From the NCBI GenBank assembly GCA_003485905.1, contig DNHK01000279.1, positions 1 through 8,336 on the forward strand: a DNA stretch of 8,336 nt, in the 5' to 3' direction. Numbering within the stretch: position 1 is the first letter of the stretch; the number at the start of each line of letters is the position of its first letter. This document shows positions 1 through 6,421 of this stretch, piece after piece. This DNA is from Gammaproteobacteria bacterium. GTDB lineage: Bacteria > Pseudomonadota > Gammaproteobacteria > Arenicellales > Arenicellaceae. The notes below the pieces were generated by a model. The model did no database searches. It saw nothing but the letters and a program-made list of their open reading frames with translations, and was not told the DNA's origin. The position numbers were made by a program, and so were the translations under genes.

Positions 1-806
1 AAATCATCAACCGCGACAATGTTATATACATCCAAATCGTACTCGCGACCATAAACCTCTTCGTCCCACTGCATAGATTTGCGCAAAGACCGCATCGCGT
101 GGTCACACTTTTCTACATTATGATGCTCTGTATAAATTCTTAGGATGATCTCCTTTCCGCCCATAGTCACAAAGCTATCTTCTATTTGGCCTAAATCTCC
201 AGCTACAAGGGCAAACAAATAACTGGGCTTTGGCCAAGGATCTTCCCATTGTGCCCAATGCCGTCCATCATCCATTTCTCCTTTCTCGGTGGGATTACCA
301 TTGGACAAAAGCACTGGGTAGAGTTTGTGATCGGCCACTATTCGCACAGAAAAAATCGACAGCACATCCGGCCGATCTGGAAAAAACGTAATTCTTCGGA
401 AACCCTCAGCTTCGCACTGCGTACAGAAGTTTCCGCTGGATTTATACAAACCAGATAACTGAGTATTTTCTTGAGGTTTAATGAGGACGGTAGAAACTAA
501 TTCAAACTTATCAGGAACCTCAGCAACAATTAGTTGATCACCCACCAATTGGTACTCGGTCTCATCAAGCTGCTTACCATCAAGTTCCAGACAGGTTAAT
601 TCAAGTTGTTCTCCGTCAAGCACTAGTGGTGCGTGAGTCTCACCATCTGCATTTCTACGCAGGGTGAGCTTACTAATAACTGAAGTAACCGTCTCACCGA
701 GTTCAAAATCAAGCGCTACAGTGTCGACCAAAAAATTTGGCGTACGATAATCCTTTAAAAAAATGGTTTTATTTGCTGCAGAAGGCGCAGCTGACTGATC
801 AAGCAT
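1..806 (-). CDS. pepN: Aminopeptidase N, N-terminal part (partial at window edge)
   Basis: This is a cytosolic M1-family zinc metallo-aminopeptidase, which removes N-terminal residues from peptides during protein turnover. Reading the minus strand from the ATG at 806-804 gives 268 uninterrupted codons that run off the window. The start resembles the PepN N-terminal beta domain (KTIFLKDYRTPNF, residues 13-25). The family-specific CTQCEAEGFR segment (128-137) carries the Gln130 and Glu132 equivalents of the E. coli substrate-binding residues Gln119 and Glu121. Further family matches are DRPDVLS (144-150), LLSNGN (166-171), GRHWAQWEDPWPKPSYLFALVAGD (181-204) and YDLDVYNIVAVDD (256-268). The GAMEN motif and the HExxH zinc site should follow just outside the window. 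An in-frame TAG lies upstream; TTG and GTG codons between it and the ATG are possible alternative starts. No good Shine-Dalgarno sequence is visible. It lies 129 bases downstream of rnm on the same strand, so it could be read from its own promoter or by read-through. Confidence 0.95.
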   Translation of the reverse strand, partial: MLDQSAAPSAANKTIFLKDYRTPNFLVDTVALDFELGETVTSVISKLTLRRNADGETHAPLVLDGEQLELTCLELDGKQLDETEYQLVGDQLIVAEVPDKFELVSTVLIKPQENTQLSGLYKSSGNFCTQCEAEGFRRITFFPDRPDVLSIFSVRIVADHKLYPVLLSNGNPTEKGEMDDGRHWAQWEDPWPKPSYLFALVAGDLGQIEDSFVTMGGKEIILRIYTEHHNVEKCDHAMRSLRKSMQWDEEVYGREYDLDVYNIVAVDD

Positions 807-935
807 AGGAACAAGCACCAAAACAAAAAATCGCTAACAGACTATCAGTTCCCTCAAACCGATACAGCAAAAGTTAAGTAAAAATCACACCCTAGAAGCG
901 GGAACTAATTAGACCAATCTCTCACCTGCGAACAG

Positions 936-1763
936 TTAATTCACTTGCCAATGTGTCCATACCGGCGTGCAGGGTTGGGGAATCTCAGGGCCCCCTCCTA
1001 GCGGTGCCCATATCTGAGTAGGGTCATGAAAATCTGACCCTTTTGAGGCAAGCAATCCATATTGAGCGCTGATGTTGACCATATCTCTCAACTGGTTAGC
1101 ATTGGTGTTTCCAGAAATAACTTCTATTCCACACCCTCCGGCCAACTTAAACTCTTCTACCAAAGCGCATAAGCGTGTACGGGTAAACTTATAACGAAAC
1201 GGATGTGCAATAACAGCAACGCCACCAGCTTCGACAATAATCTGAACCACATCAGCCAGTGGCAACCACTCCACGCCAACCCAAGCGGGTTTACCGGTGG
1301 CCAAATATCGTTTAAATGCTTGTTTAATATCTTTGGCACACCCAACTTCAACTAAATGGCGCGCAAAGTGTGTTCGAGTCGGAATTTCTGTATCCGCCCA
1401 AACCATTGGCTCAATTTCACAGTTAGACAAACGATCATTAATTTTAGTCGCTCGTTGTTCACGTGCTTTAAGGTTTGTCTTCAGACCGCGCTTTAGCACC
1501 TCATTGTCTGGTTGAACTGCCAGTCCTACAATATGAATAGTTTGTCCTTTCCAGGTAGCAGATACCTCAACGCCATTGATCAGGTTAATCCCGAGTAATT
1601 CTGCTGCTTTATGCCCCTCAGTTAGACCAGACGTTGTGTCGTGGTCGGTCAGAGCAATAGTATTAACCCCTCTCTGATGGGCTGCTTGCATAAGATTTGC
1701 TGGCGACAGCACACCATCTGAAGCATCAGAGTGAGTGTGTAGATCGTAGATAAGTTCAGTCAA
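936..1763 (-). CDS. rnm: RNase AM / 3',5'-nucleoside bisphosphate phosphatase (PHP domain, YciV family)
   Basis: The 275-residue protein belongs to the PHP-fold phosphoesterases related to E. coli RNase AM (YciV/Rnm). That enzyme is known for removing 5' nucleotides from short RNAs, trimming rRNA 5' ends and hydrolysing 3',5'-bisphosphonucleotides. All expected metal ligands are visible: DLHTHSDASDG (His9, His11, Asp16), TDHDTTSG (Asp40, His41), GVEVS (Glu66), His77 in IHIVG, His132 in TRTHFARHLVE, AHPFRY (His187) and GSDFH (Asp244, His246). The spacing between them matches the family and the length is normal (E. coli protein about 293 residues). The start is a TTG at 1763-1761. The codons just upstream are AAG and then the thpR stop TAG, so no earlier start exists. 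The next ATG (residue 25) would remove the first metal-binding motif. It follows thpR with only three bases between, which implies co-transcription and probably translational coupling. Confidence 0.93.
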   Translation of the reverse strand: MTELIYDLHTHSDASDGVLSPANLMQAAHQRGVNTIALTDHDTTSGLTEGHKAAELLGINLINGVEVSATWKGQTIHIVGLAVQPDNEVLKRGLKTNLKAREQRATKINDRLSNCEIEPMVWADTEIPTRTHFARHLVEVGCAKDIKQAFKRYLATGKPAWVGVEWLPLADVVQIIVEAGGVAVIAHPFRYKFTRTRLCALVEEFKLAGGCGIEVISGNTNANQLRDMVNISAQYGLLASKGSDFHDPTQIWAPLGGGPEIPQPCTPVWTHWQVN

Positions 1764-1766
1764 CTT

Positions 1767-2408
1767 CTACTTTTGCCCTTGGGCAGCGTTGAGCCCGATA
1801 AATTGTGATTCGGAGTCATCTAAATCCACCCCATCAGTAAGAAGATCATCAACGTCCGGGACCAAATCGTAACGAAACAGCTCGTCGTAAATTGCCCCAT
1901 CTTGCGTAAGAGTACTTTCAAACAGCGCCATTGCGGGCGCGATATCTGACATTCCAATAGACACTGATGGCAGACTCATTTCGCGCCGACCATGCCCTCG
2001 CAAACGCCCTAACGTTATGTGTGGCACAAATCGACGTTTTTCTACATAAATCCCAATATCTTTAGCCGCCCTTTCTACTTGATGATGCAATTCAACCAAC
2101 GCATCACCAGGGCTCAGTATAGCCGCCAACAGTTTAGGGCGTTTCCCATAGGGAAATAAACTTAATGAATCGACTTTTAGCTCAACGGATGGACAAGAAG
2201 AAGCTATCTCTTCTAAGTGCCAGTCCAATGAATCTAATTGGGATTGCTCACAGTCACCCAAAAACGCCAGTGTTACATGCAAATTATCTTCGTCGACCCA
2301 ACGAACCCTCGCTTCCTTATCCTGCACTGATAAACGTGCAATATCATCCCCGACCCTAGTGGCTAGAGAATTCGGCAAACACAAAGCAACAAAACTGCGA
2401 ATCGACAT
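1767..2408 (-). CDS. thpR: RNA 2',3'-cyclic phosphodiesterase (2H phosphoesterase, ThpR/LigT family)
   Basis: A cytosolic 2H-superfamily enzyme that in characterised relatives opens 2',3'-cyclic phosphates at RNA ends and, in vitro, reversibly forms 2'-5' RNA linkages. The two catalytic HxTx motifs are present as HVTLAFLG (His44, Thr46) and HITLGRLRG (His130, Thr132). Each sits in its usual context: RWVDEDNLHVTL before the first and RRFVPHITL before the second. The N-terminal SIRSFVALCLP and the LFESTLTQDGAIYDELFRY segment near residues 162-180 are also typical. The family core is about 176 residues. This protein has 213, because of a C-terminal tail (181-213) that starts very acidic, with nine Asp/Glu in residues 181-200. 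The ATG start at 2408 places the family N-terminus correctly, but no strong Shine-Dalgarno sequence precedes it. It is the first gene of a two-gene minus-strand unit with rnm, and is divergent from the ydcH-like gene across a 185-base spacer. Confidence 0.93.
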   Translation of the reverse strand: MSIRSFVALCLPNSLATRVGDDIARLSVQDKEARVRWVDEDNLHVTLAFLGDCEQSQLDSLDWHLEEIASSCPSVELKVDSLSLFPYGKRPKLLAAILSPGDALVELHHQVERAAKDIGIYVEKRRFVPHITLGRLRGHGRREMSLPSVSIGMSDIAPAMALFESTLTQDGAIYDELFRYDLVPDVDDLLTDGVDLDDSESQFIGLNAAQGQK

Positions 2409-2514
2409 AATAATTTACGACCAGCGGTACCGAATTTTTGATAGAACATCCTAGAAACTCGACAAACAATACGCTTAATATCCAACGAAGAAAAGTAATC
2501 ATGCGCCTTTTTCA

Positions 2515-2587
2515 TAGACTTGTAATTTAGTGGTATTTCTAATTAACTGGGCCTTCGAAAATTGGCTGCAGGCGTATACTTGTAATT
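2515..2587. repeat. 13-base direct repeat pair in the thpR / ydcH-like divergent spacer
   Basis: Two copies of a 13-base sequence, TA(G/T)ACTTGTAATT, lie at 2515-2527 and 2575-2587. They differ at one base and are exactly 60 bases apart start to start. The second copy begins with TATACT, which resembles a sigma70 -10 element and lies 14 bases before the ATG of the ydcH-like gene. The first begins with TAGACT. I see no convincing -35 element for either copy. They could be duplicated promoter elements or a repeated binding site. The repeat itself is seen directly; any function is inference. Confidence 0.45.
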
Positions 2588-2593
2588 ACTCCC

Positions 2594-2797
2594 ATGGACT
2601 CCAGACATTCAATACGCGATAAAGAACTTATCGCATTACGCATGGAACATCGTGATCTTGATTATGCGATCGAACAATTACAACGAGACGCTTTATTCGA
2701 TCAACTTCAATTGCGTCGACTTAAAAAAAAGAAACTTGTTTTGAAGGATACCATCGCTAAATTAGAGAGTGCCGCTATCCCTGACCTGCCCGCCTAA
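2594..2797 (+). CDS. YdcH-like / DUF465 small coiled-coil protein
   Basis: A 67-residue, highly charged protein with the features of the DUF465/YdcH family. Its N-terminal half contains EHRDLDYAIEQLQ (18-30), followed by a leucine-containing helix with a basic cluster, LRRLKKKKLVLKD (40-52), and the typical closing IAKLESAAIP. The whole of residues 10-58 is compatible with one amphipathic or coiled-coil helix pair. No catalytic motif, signal peptide or membrane segment is present, so it is probably a cytosolic structural or adaptor protein; the family's biochemical role is not established. The ATG at 2594 has no Shine-Dalgarno sequence (the preceding bases are TTACTCCC). A TATACT box ends only 13 bases before it, so the transcript may be leaderless or have a very short leader. 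An alternative ATG at 2642 would lose part of the conserved N-terminus. It is followed at 122 bases by the lipoprotein gene on the same strand. Confidence 0.82.
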   Translation: MDSRHSIRDKELIALRMEHRDLDYAIEQLQRDALFDQLQLRRLKKKKLVLKDTIAKLESAAIPDLPA

Positions 2798-2918
2798 CAC
2801 TTACACGCGTGCAAGACGCGGATGAAAGCACCCTAATCGGAGTTTAAATATCCGCGGTATGACCCCATCTATTCTGAGTAGCCCAGCTAATTTAAATTGC
2901 CCGGATGTAATCTATATC

Positions 2919-3260
2919 ATGAATAAACTGTCGGTACTCGCAATACTTGTATCATGCCTAATCATCAGCGCCTGCACTCAGGAAACCCAAAATCAATTTG
3001 GCCGCGCCGTACAAAACTGGACCGGTACAAATGGCGTACTTGAAATTTATGCTGGCGACAAATTGGTAAAACGCTTTTTAGACATCGATAAGTTAACCAC
3101 TGCCGAGGCGACTCAGGGTAGCGCGCCCCGACCTTATCGCTATGGTTACGGTGTTATCGATCTCAACCTAAACGGCGATATAGACGCTGGAGAGAAAAAG
3201 GTTTATTTCGAATTTAGCGATTACTCTACTTCATATATATTTTTCGAATCACCGGGCTAG
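2919..3260 (+). CDS. Small predicted outer-membrane lipoprotein with an EF-hand-like loop
   Basis: I recognise no named family. From the ATG at 2919 the 113-residue product begins with a lipoprotein signal peptide: MNK, a hydrophobic stretch (4-17) and a lipobox I-S-A-C with the lipidated Cys at position 19. Thr at +2 argues against inner-membrane retention, so outer-membrane sorting by the Lol pathway is likely. The mature part is about 95 residues. Residues 81-92 (DLNLNGDIDAGE) match the calcium-binding loop pattern D-x-N-x-N-G-x-I-x-x-x-E. They are followed by an aromatic, probably beta-stranded end, KKVYFEFSDYSTSYIFFESPG. An in-frame ATG at 2859 would add 20 residues that are neither signal-like nor hydrophobic. 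A GGATG at 2903-2907, 11 bases before 2919, is a modest ribosome binding site, so I prefer the later start. Its role is unknown; the loop suggests calcium-stabilised folding. Confidence 0.8.
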   Translation: MNKLSVLAILVSCLIISACTQETQNQFGRAVQNWTGTNGVLEIYAGDKLVKRFLDIDKLTTAEATQGSAPRPYRYGYGVIDLNLNGDIDAGEKKVYFEFSDYSTSYIFFESPG

Positions 3261-3291
3261 AGTTAAGATGTAAATTACTCAGCGTTTTATT

Positions 3292-3322
3292 TTGCGCACC
3301 ATAATTGCGCTAGCGCTATACT
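3292..3322 (+). promoter_or_regulatory. Weak candidate promoter and palindromes upstream of the YfhO-like gene
   Basis: A TTGCGC at 3292-3297 and a TATACT at 3317-3322 could serve as -35 and -10 elements, but the 19-base spacer is longer than optimal. Between them lie a short inverted repeat (GCGCA / TGCGC) and a perfect 10-base palindrome, GCGCTAGCGC (3307-3316), which directly abuts the -10-like box. The arrangement would allow a repressor to cover the promoter. The predicted transcript start would leave a leader of roughly 40 bases before the TTG start at 3368. The motifs are visible; promoter function is inferred. Confidence 0.25.
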
Positions 3323-3367
3323 TAGGCTTCCTAGCGTAAACCTAAGCCAGCTCCATTCGCCAACAGT

Positions 3368-6280
3368 TTGAATCTAGCTTCTACAAACATTAGCTTCCCA
3401 TCATTTGCCGCAAGGCACGGTGCGGCCTTCGCCATATTTGCGCTGCTCGCGTTCTTGTGGCTGTGGGATGTCCTAATACTCGACAAAAGTTTAAGCGGGT
3501 TCGATATTATTCTTGCCGAAGAAGGTTGGAATTCGGAATACCCCTGGCTTGGTGTCCATGATCATGGCTTGATCGATTCCCCAACCGCCCACCAACCGTT
3601 TCGAAATATGGAGTGGTCCGCATTCCGCCAAGGCTTAACGCCGACATTTAATCCTTACATATTCTCAGGAACAGATTGGAAAGACGCAGGAATCGGAGCC
3701 TTTGTTACCGCATTTCCCCAGGTACTAACCGATACTATAAACGCCTTAGATTGGGTTTTATGGTTTCGGTTAACCGGTGCAGCATTCCTCATGTACCTTT
3801 GTGCTCTCGCTTTTGGGGCAAATCGGATGGTTGCGGGGTTTACAGGGATCGCGTGGGCTTTTAATCTGCATCAGCTCGTATGGCTGCAATTCCCACAGCA
3901 CTTAAGTACAAAGATGTGGATCCCAGCCTTATTCGGGCTAGGTTTCTTACTCTTAAAAGGCGCCCGAGACAGACTCAGTTTACTTTTATTTGTAACCGTA
4001 AATCTTATTTTTGCAACCTCCGGCTACCACCAAATTGTTTTATATACCTACCTTGCTTTTGGTCTGTTTTTTAGCCTTTATTTGGCATTCGAACGTTACA
4101 CTCCTTGGCGAGAGCGCCTATCGTCCTGGGTCCTATTACATGGATTGATTCTGGTAGCTTCATTATTTTGGGCTATATCGATGCTGGTTGAGGCCAGCAT
4201 GATAAACGAAGGCCTGCGCGGTGCTCAGAATTGGCGTGGCATGGAAGAACTGGCAGAAGCCAATGTAGATACAGCAATTCAAAGCCTACTCGCGTTTCTC
4301 CCCCCATTTGAAGAAGTTAAAAGGCTCTACAATCCATTTTTTTACGGTGGCGTGAATCTTGAGTACTTTAAAAACCCTCATTCAAACAATGTTGAATATT
4401 TGGGGTATGCAGGAGTACTAACGGTCACATTTGCGTTGGCCAGTATTGCTCTTCTAGCGCAGCCAAAACAACGGCCAATGTTTATGGCTGCACTAATAAC
4501 ATTTTGTGTGGTCATTGCTGCTATGTACCGCTCGCCACTAATGAGTTGGTTTATGTTGAATATTCCACTTGGAGGCAAGGGCAATTTCACTCGATTTATA
4601 ACTCTAGAATTGTTTTTTCTCTGCCTGTTCGCAAGCTGGGGCCTAAGTTGGCTAAGCCGGCAGGCAGACAACCTCAGTGCTTTTAGTAAAGCGGTTTGTG
4701 CAGTGGTGTGCATAACGCTGCTAATACCAATTGTAGGGAGTTTCGTTGGACAAGAATATCCAATCACATTGCTTCTTCGTCCCGCAGCACTACTTTGTGG
4801 ATTCCTTATTTTTGGCGTCATATTCATTGTTCTCGCTCGCGACAGGCTCGGACCTTGGACAATTGAATATGGATTGGCCGCAGCTGCGGCAATCATACTT
4901 GTTGCTGACCTATATCAAGCTGGGGCAGGGCTAAATACTCGTCTCGACAACGATTACATTTTTCCGACAAATAGTACGCTTCGATATATTCAAGCCGACG
5001 ATTCAGTTTTTCGTGTAGCCGTCGATTCACAACAGAACGACTACCATTCCAATGTCCTGAGTTTTTATGGAATCCCAGAAGTATCTGGTTACCTAACTGT
5101 TTTGCCTAACCAATATAGCCAGTTTATTTCTTCCGTTGCGCCCAATACCGGAGTTAGTTTGAACGGAATCATGCACCTGACAGAGCCCCCGATTGAACTG
5201 CTGGCACAGCTAAACGTAAAGTACCTAATTAGCGAAAACGTCAGAAATGACCCCCTACTAGAGCACCTGTTTTTTGCTAATAATCATCATCTTTACCAGC
5301 TAAGAAATGTTGCGAATAGAGCGTGGTGTGCAGAGGCTATCATCAATCACGAAAATCAGGAGCAGGCACTTTCCGCCTATGCTGGTGCATTAGGCAATAC
5401 GTCCTATCCTGCAATGACGAGCCTCGATGCCGAAGGTCTACAAACAGGCACCTGTGAAATTGTTAGCGAGGAAGCACTGCTAAACGGGTATCAAGCAACT
5501 ATTACCGCCAGTAAAAACCAGCTCGCGGTATTGTCTTATCCATACAGTTCGCGTTGGCGCGTAACCGTCAACGGAGTTGAGGCGGACTACTTTCAAGTGA
5601 ATGGAAATTCAATCGGATTAAAACTAGATGCGGGTCAAAACCAGATAGAACTACAACATCAAGACAAGTTGATCATTTCCAGTAACGGAGGGCTAATACT
5701 GTTCGCTCTGGCATCATGTATTTTAGTATGGCGCCGCAGAGACACCTTCGCAGGACAGCTAATTATTTTATTCGCAGTCGTAATTTTTGTGCGTACGTCC
5801 ACCCTAATACCCGGGTTGCAAAACGACTCCATTACTGAACGCAGTGCTATCAAGAGTGCCTTGCCTGTACTTGTTGGCGCTAAGGAAGAACACGCTCTAG
5901 AGTCAGTATCCACTCCACTCATCCTAAACCAGAAAACTACCTTCCCACTCACGGTTGCAGCACCCGACTTACGGCGCATACGCATACTGCCCGCTTTATA
6001 TGCGCGCGACAATCTACGTCAAAAATTAGAAATTGAAATTAAGGACCCCGCAGGAAACAGTATATTTTTGAAGCAGTTTGATGGCAGCCGGGTTATGGAT
6101 AGCAAATGGCTAACACTGGATATACCCCAGAGTCTTGACCTCAATGGTGAGCTAATGCTGGCGATTACTCTGCTTGGCGATGACCCCGAACCAGTTTCAC
6201 TTTGGCTGGACACCAATGGTCAGGCCACACACCAATTATTCTCCGAATACTCGCCGAAGCAACAACTCTTAACGGACTAG
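3368..6280 (+). CDS. YfhO-like polytopic membrane protein (GT-C-like), with C-terminal extra-membrane domain
   Basis: A 970-residue inner-membrane protein resembling bacterial YfhO (PF09586-type). A characterised Bacillus member takes part in glycosylating cell-envelope polymers with lipid-linked sugars; the substrate here is unknown. TM1 is at about 18-38. It is followed by an extracytoplasmic loop with acidic residues and the family-like FNPYIFSGTDW (94-104). About a dozen further hydrophobic segments lie between 129 and 516. Residues 517-770 form a large loop containing the LAQLNVKYLISENV (612-625) and SSRWRVTVNG (727-736) segments typical of YfhO C-termini. Two more TMs (about 771-787 and 794-811) flank Arg789-791, which by the positive-inside rule puts the loop and the final 159 residues in the periplasm. 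That last part (812-970) looks beta-rich and is not part of the usual YfhO layout as I know it. The start is a TTG: an in-frame TAG lies at 3332-3334, no ATG or GTG occurs between, and the next Met (81) would delete TM1. No clear ribosome binding site is visible, and no polysaccharide genes lie nearby. Confidence 0.82.
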   Translation: MNLASTNISFPSFAARHGAAFAIFALLAFLWLWDVLILDKSLSGFDIILAEEGWNSEYPWLGVHDHGLIDSPTAHQPFRNMEWSAFRQGLTPTFNPYIFSGTDWKDAGIGAFVTAFPQVLTDTINALDWVLWFRLTGAAFLMYLCALAFGANRMVAGFTGIAWAFNLHQLVWLQFPQHLSTKMWIPALFGLGFLLLKGARDRLSLLLFVTVNLIFATSGYHQIVLYTYLAFGLFFSLYLAFERYTPWRERLSSWVLLHGLILVASLFWAISMLVEASMINEGLRGAQNWRGMEELAEANVDTAIQSLLAFLPPFEEVKRLYNPFFYGGVNLEYFKNPHSNNVEYLGYAGVLTVTFALASIALLAQPKQRPMFMAALITFCVVIAAMYRSPLMSWFMLNIPLGGKGNFTRFITLELFFLCLFASWGLSWLSRQADNLSAFSKAVCAVVCITLLIPIVGSFVGQEYPITLLLRPAALLCGFLIFGVIFIVLARDRLGPWTIEYGLAAAAAIILVADLYQAGAGLNTRLDNDYIFPTNSTLRYIQADDSVFRVAVDSQQNDYHSNVLSFYGIPEVSGYLTVLPNQYSQFISSVAPNTGVSLNGIMHLTEPPIELLAQLNVKYLISENVRNDPLLEHLFFANNHHLYQLRNVANRAWCAEAIINHENQEQALSAYAGALGNTSYPAMTSLDAEGLQTGTCEIVSEEALLNGYQATITASKNQLAVLSYPYSSRWRVTVNGVEADYFQVNGNSIGLKLDAGQNQIELQHQDKLIISSNGGLILFALASCILVWRRRDTFAGQLIILFAVVIFVRTSTLIPGLQNDSITERSAIKSALPVLVGAKEEHALESVSTPLILNQKTTFPLTVAAPDLRRIRILPALYARDNLRQKLEIEIKDPAGNSIFLKQFDGSRVMDSKWLTLDIPQSLDLNGELMLAITLLGDDPEPVSLWLDTNGQATHQLFSEYSPKQQLLTD

Positions 6281-6421
6281 CTGGCTAACATCACCTGTCA
6301 AAACAAGATACCTTCTGAATCACCGGGCAGATCAAAGGAACAGGTAATAGCGTTAATCTTATTGTTATGGCTTGGTACCGTATTCCCGTAGTCTGTTCCT
6401 GCAATGGTTTAACGGCAAGAC

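Noticed and set aside
249..458. 69-codon plus-strand open frame at the left end
   Set aside because: It lies antisense within the pepN coding region, which matches the family throughout. It is a shadow frame.
821..847. Possible rho-independent terminator of rnm (minus strand: CTGATA-GTC-TGTTAG followed by a T-run)
   Set aside because: The stem is six pairs, AU-rich and contains two G-U pairs, so it is too weak to call despite the T-run.
2817..2856. Inverted repeat CGCGGAT / ATCCGCG with a 26-base spacer between the ydcH-like and lipoprotein genes
   Set aside because: Only seven pairs around a long loop and no T-run; not enough to call a terminator or operator.
2889..2898. 10-base palindrome AATTTAAATT upstream of the lipoprotein gene
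   Set aside because: Palindromes of ten bases are expected several times in 8 kb, more so for AT-rich sequence, and nothing else marks it as a site.
2859..2918. Upstream in-frame ATG extending the lipoprotein by 20 residues
   Set aside because: The extension would bury the lipobox signal peptide behind a non-signal segment; the ATG at 2919 gives a textbook lipoprotein start.
4378..4896. 172-codon open frame on the minus strand inside the YfhO-like gene
   Set aside because: It is antisense to a clear membrane-protein gene, has a Ser/Ala/Ile-rich composition typical of reversed hydrophobic codons, and shows no family motif.
3246..6328. 12-base exact repeat GAATCACCGGGC at 3246-3257 and 6317-6328, each near a gene end
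   Set aside because: One or two 12-base matches are expected by chance in a window of this size, and the first copy is coding sequence of the lipoprotein.
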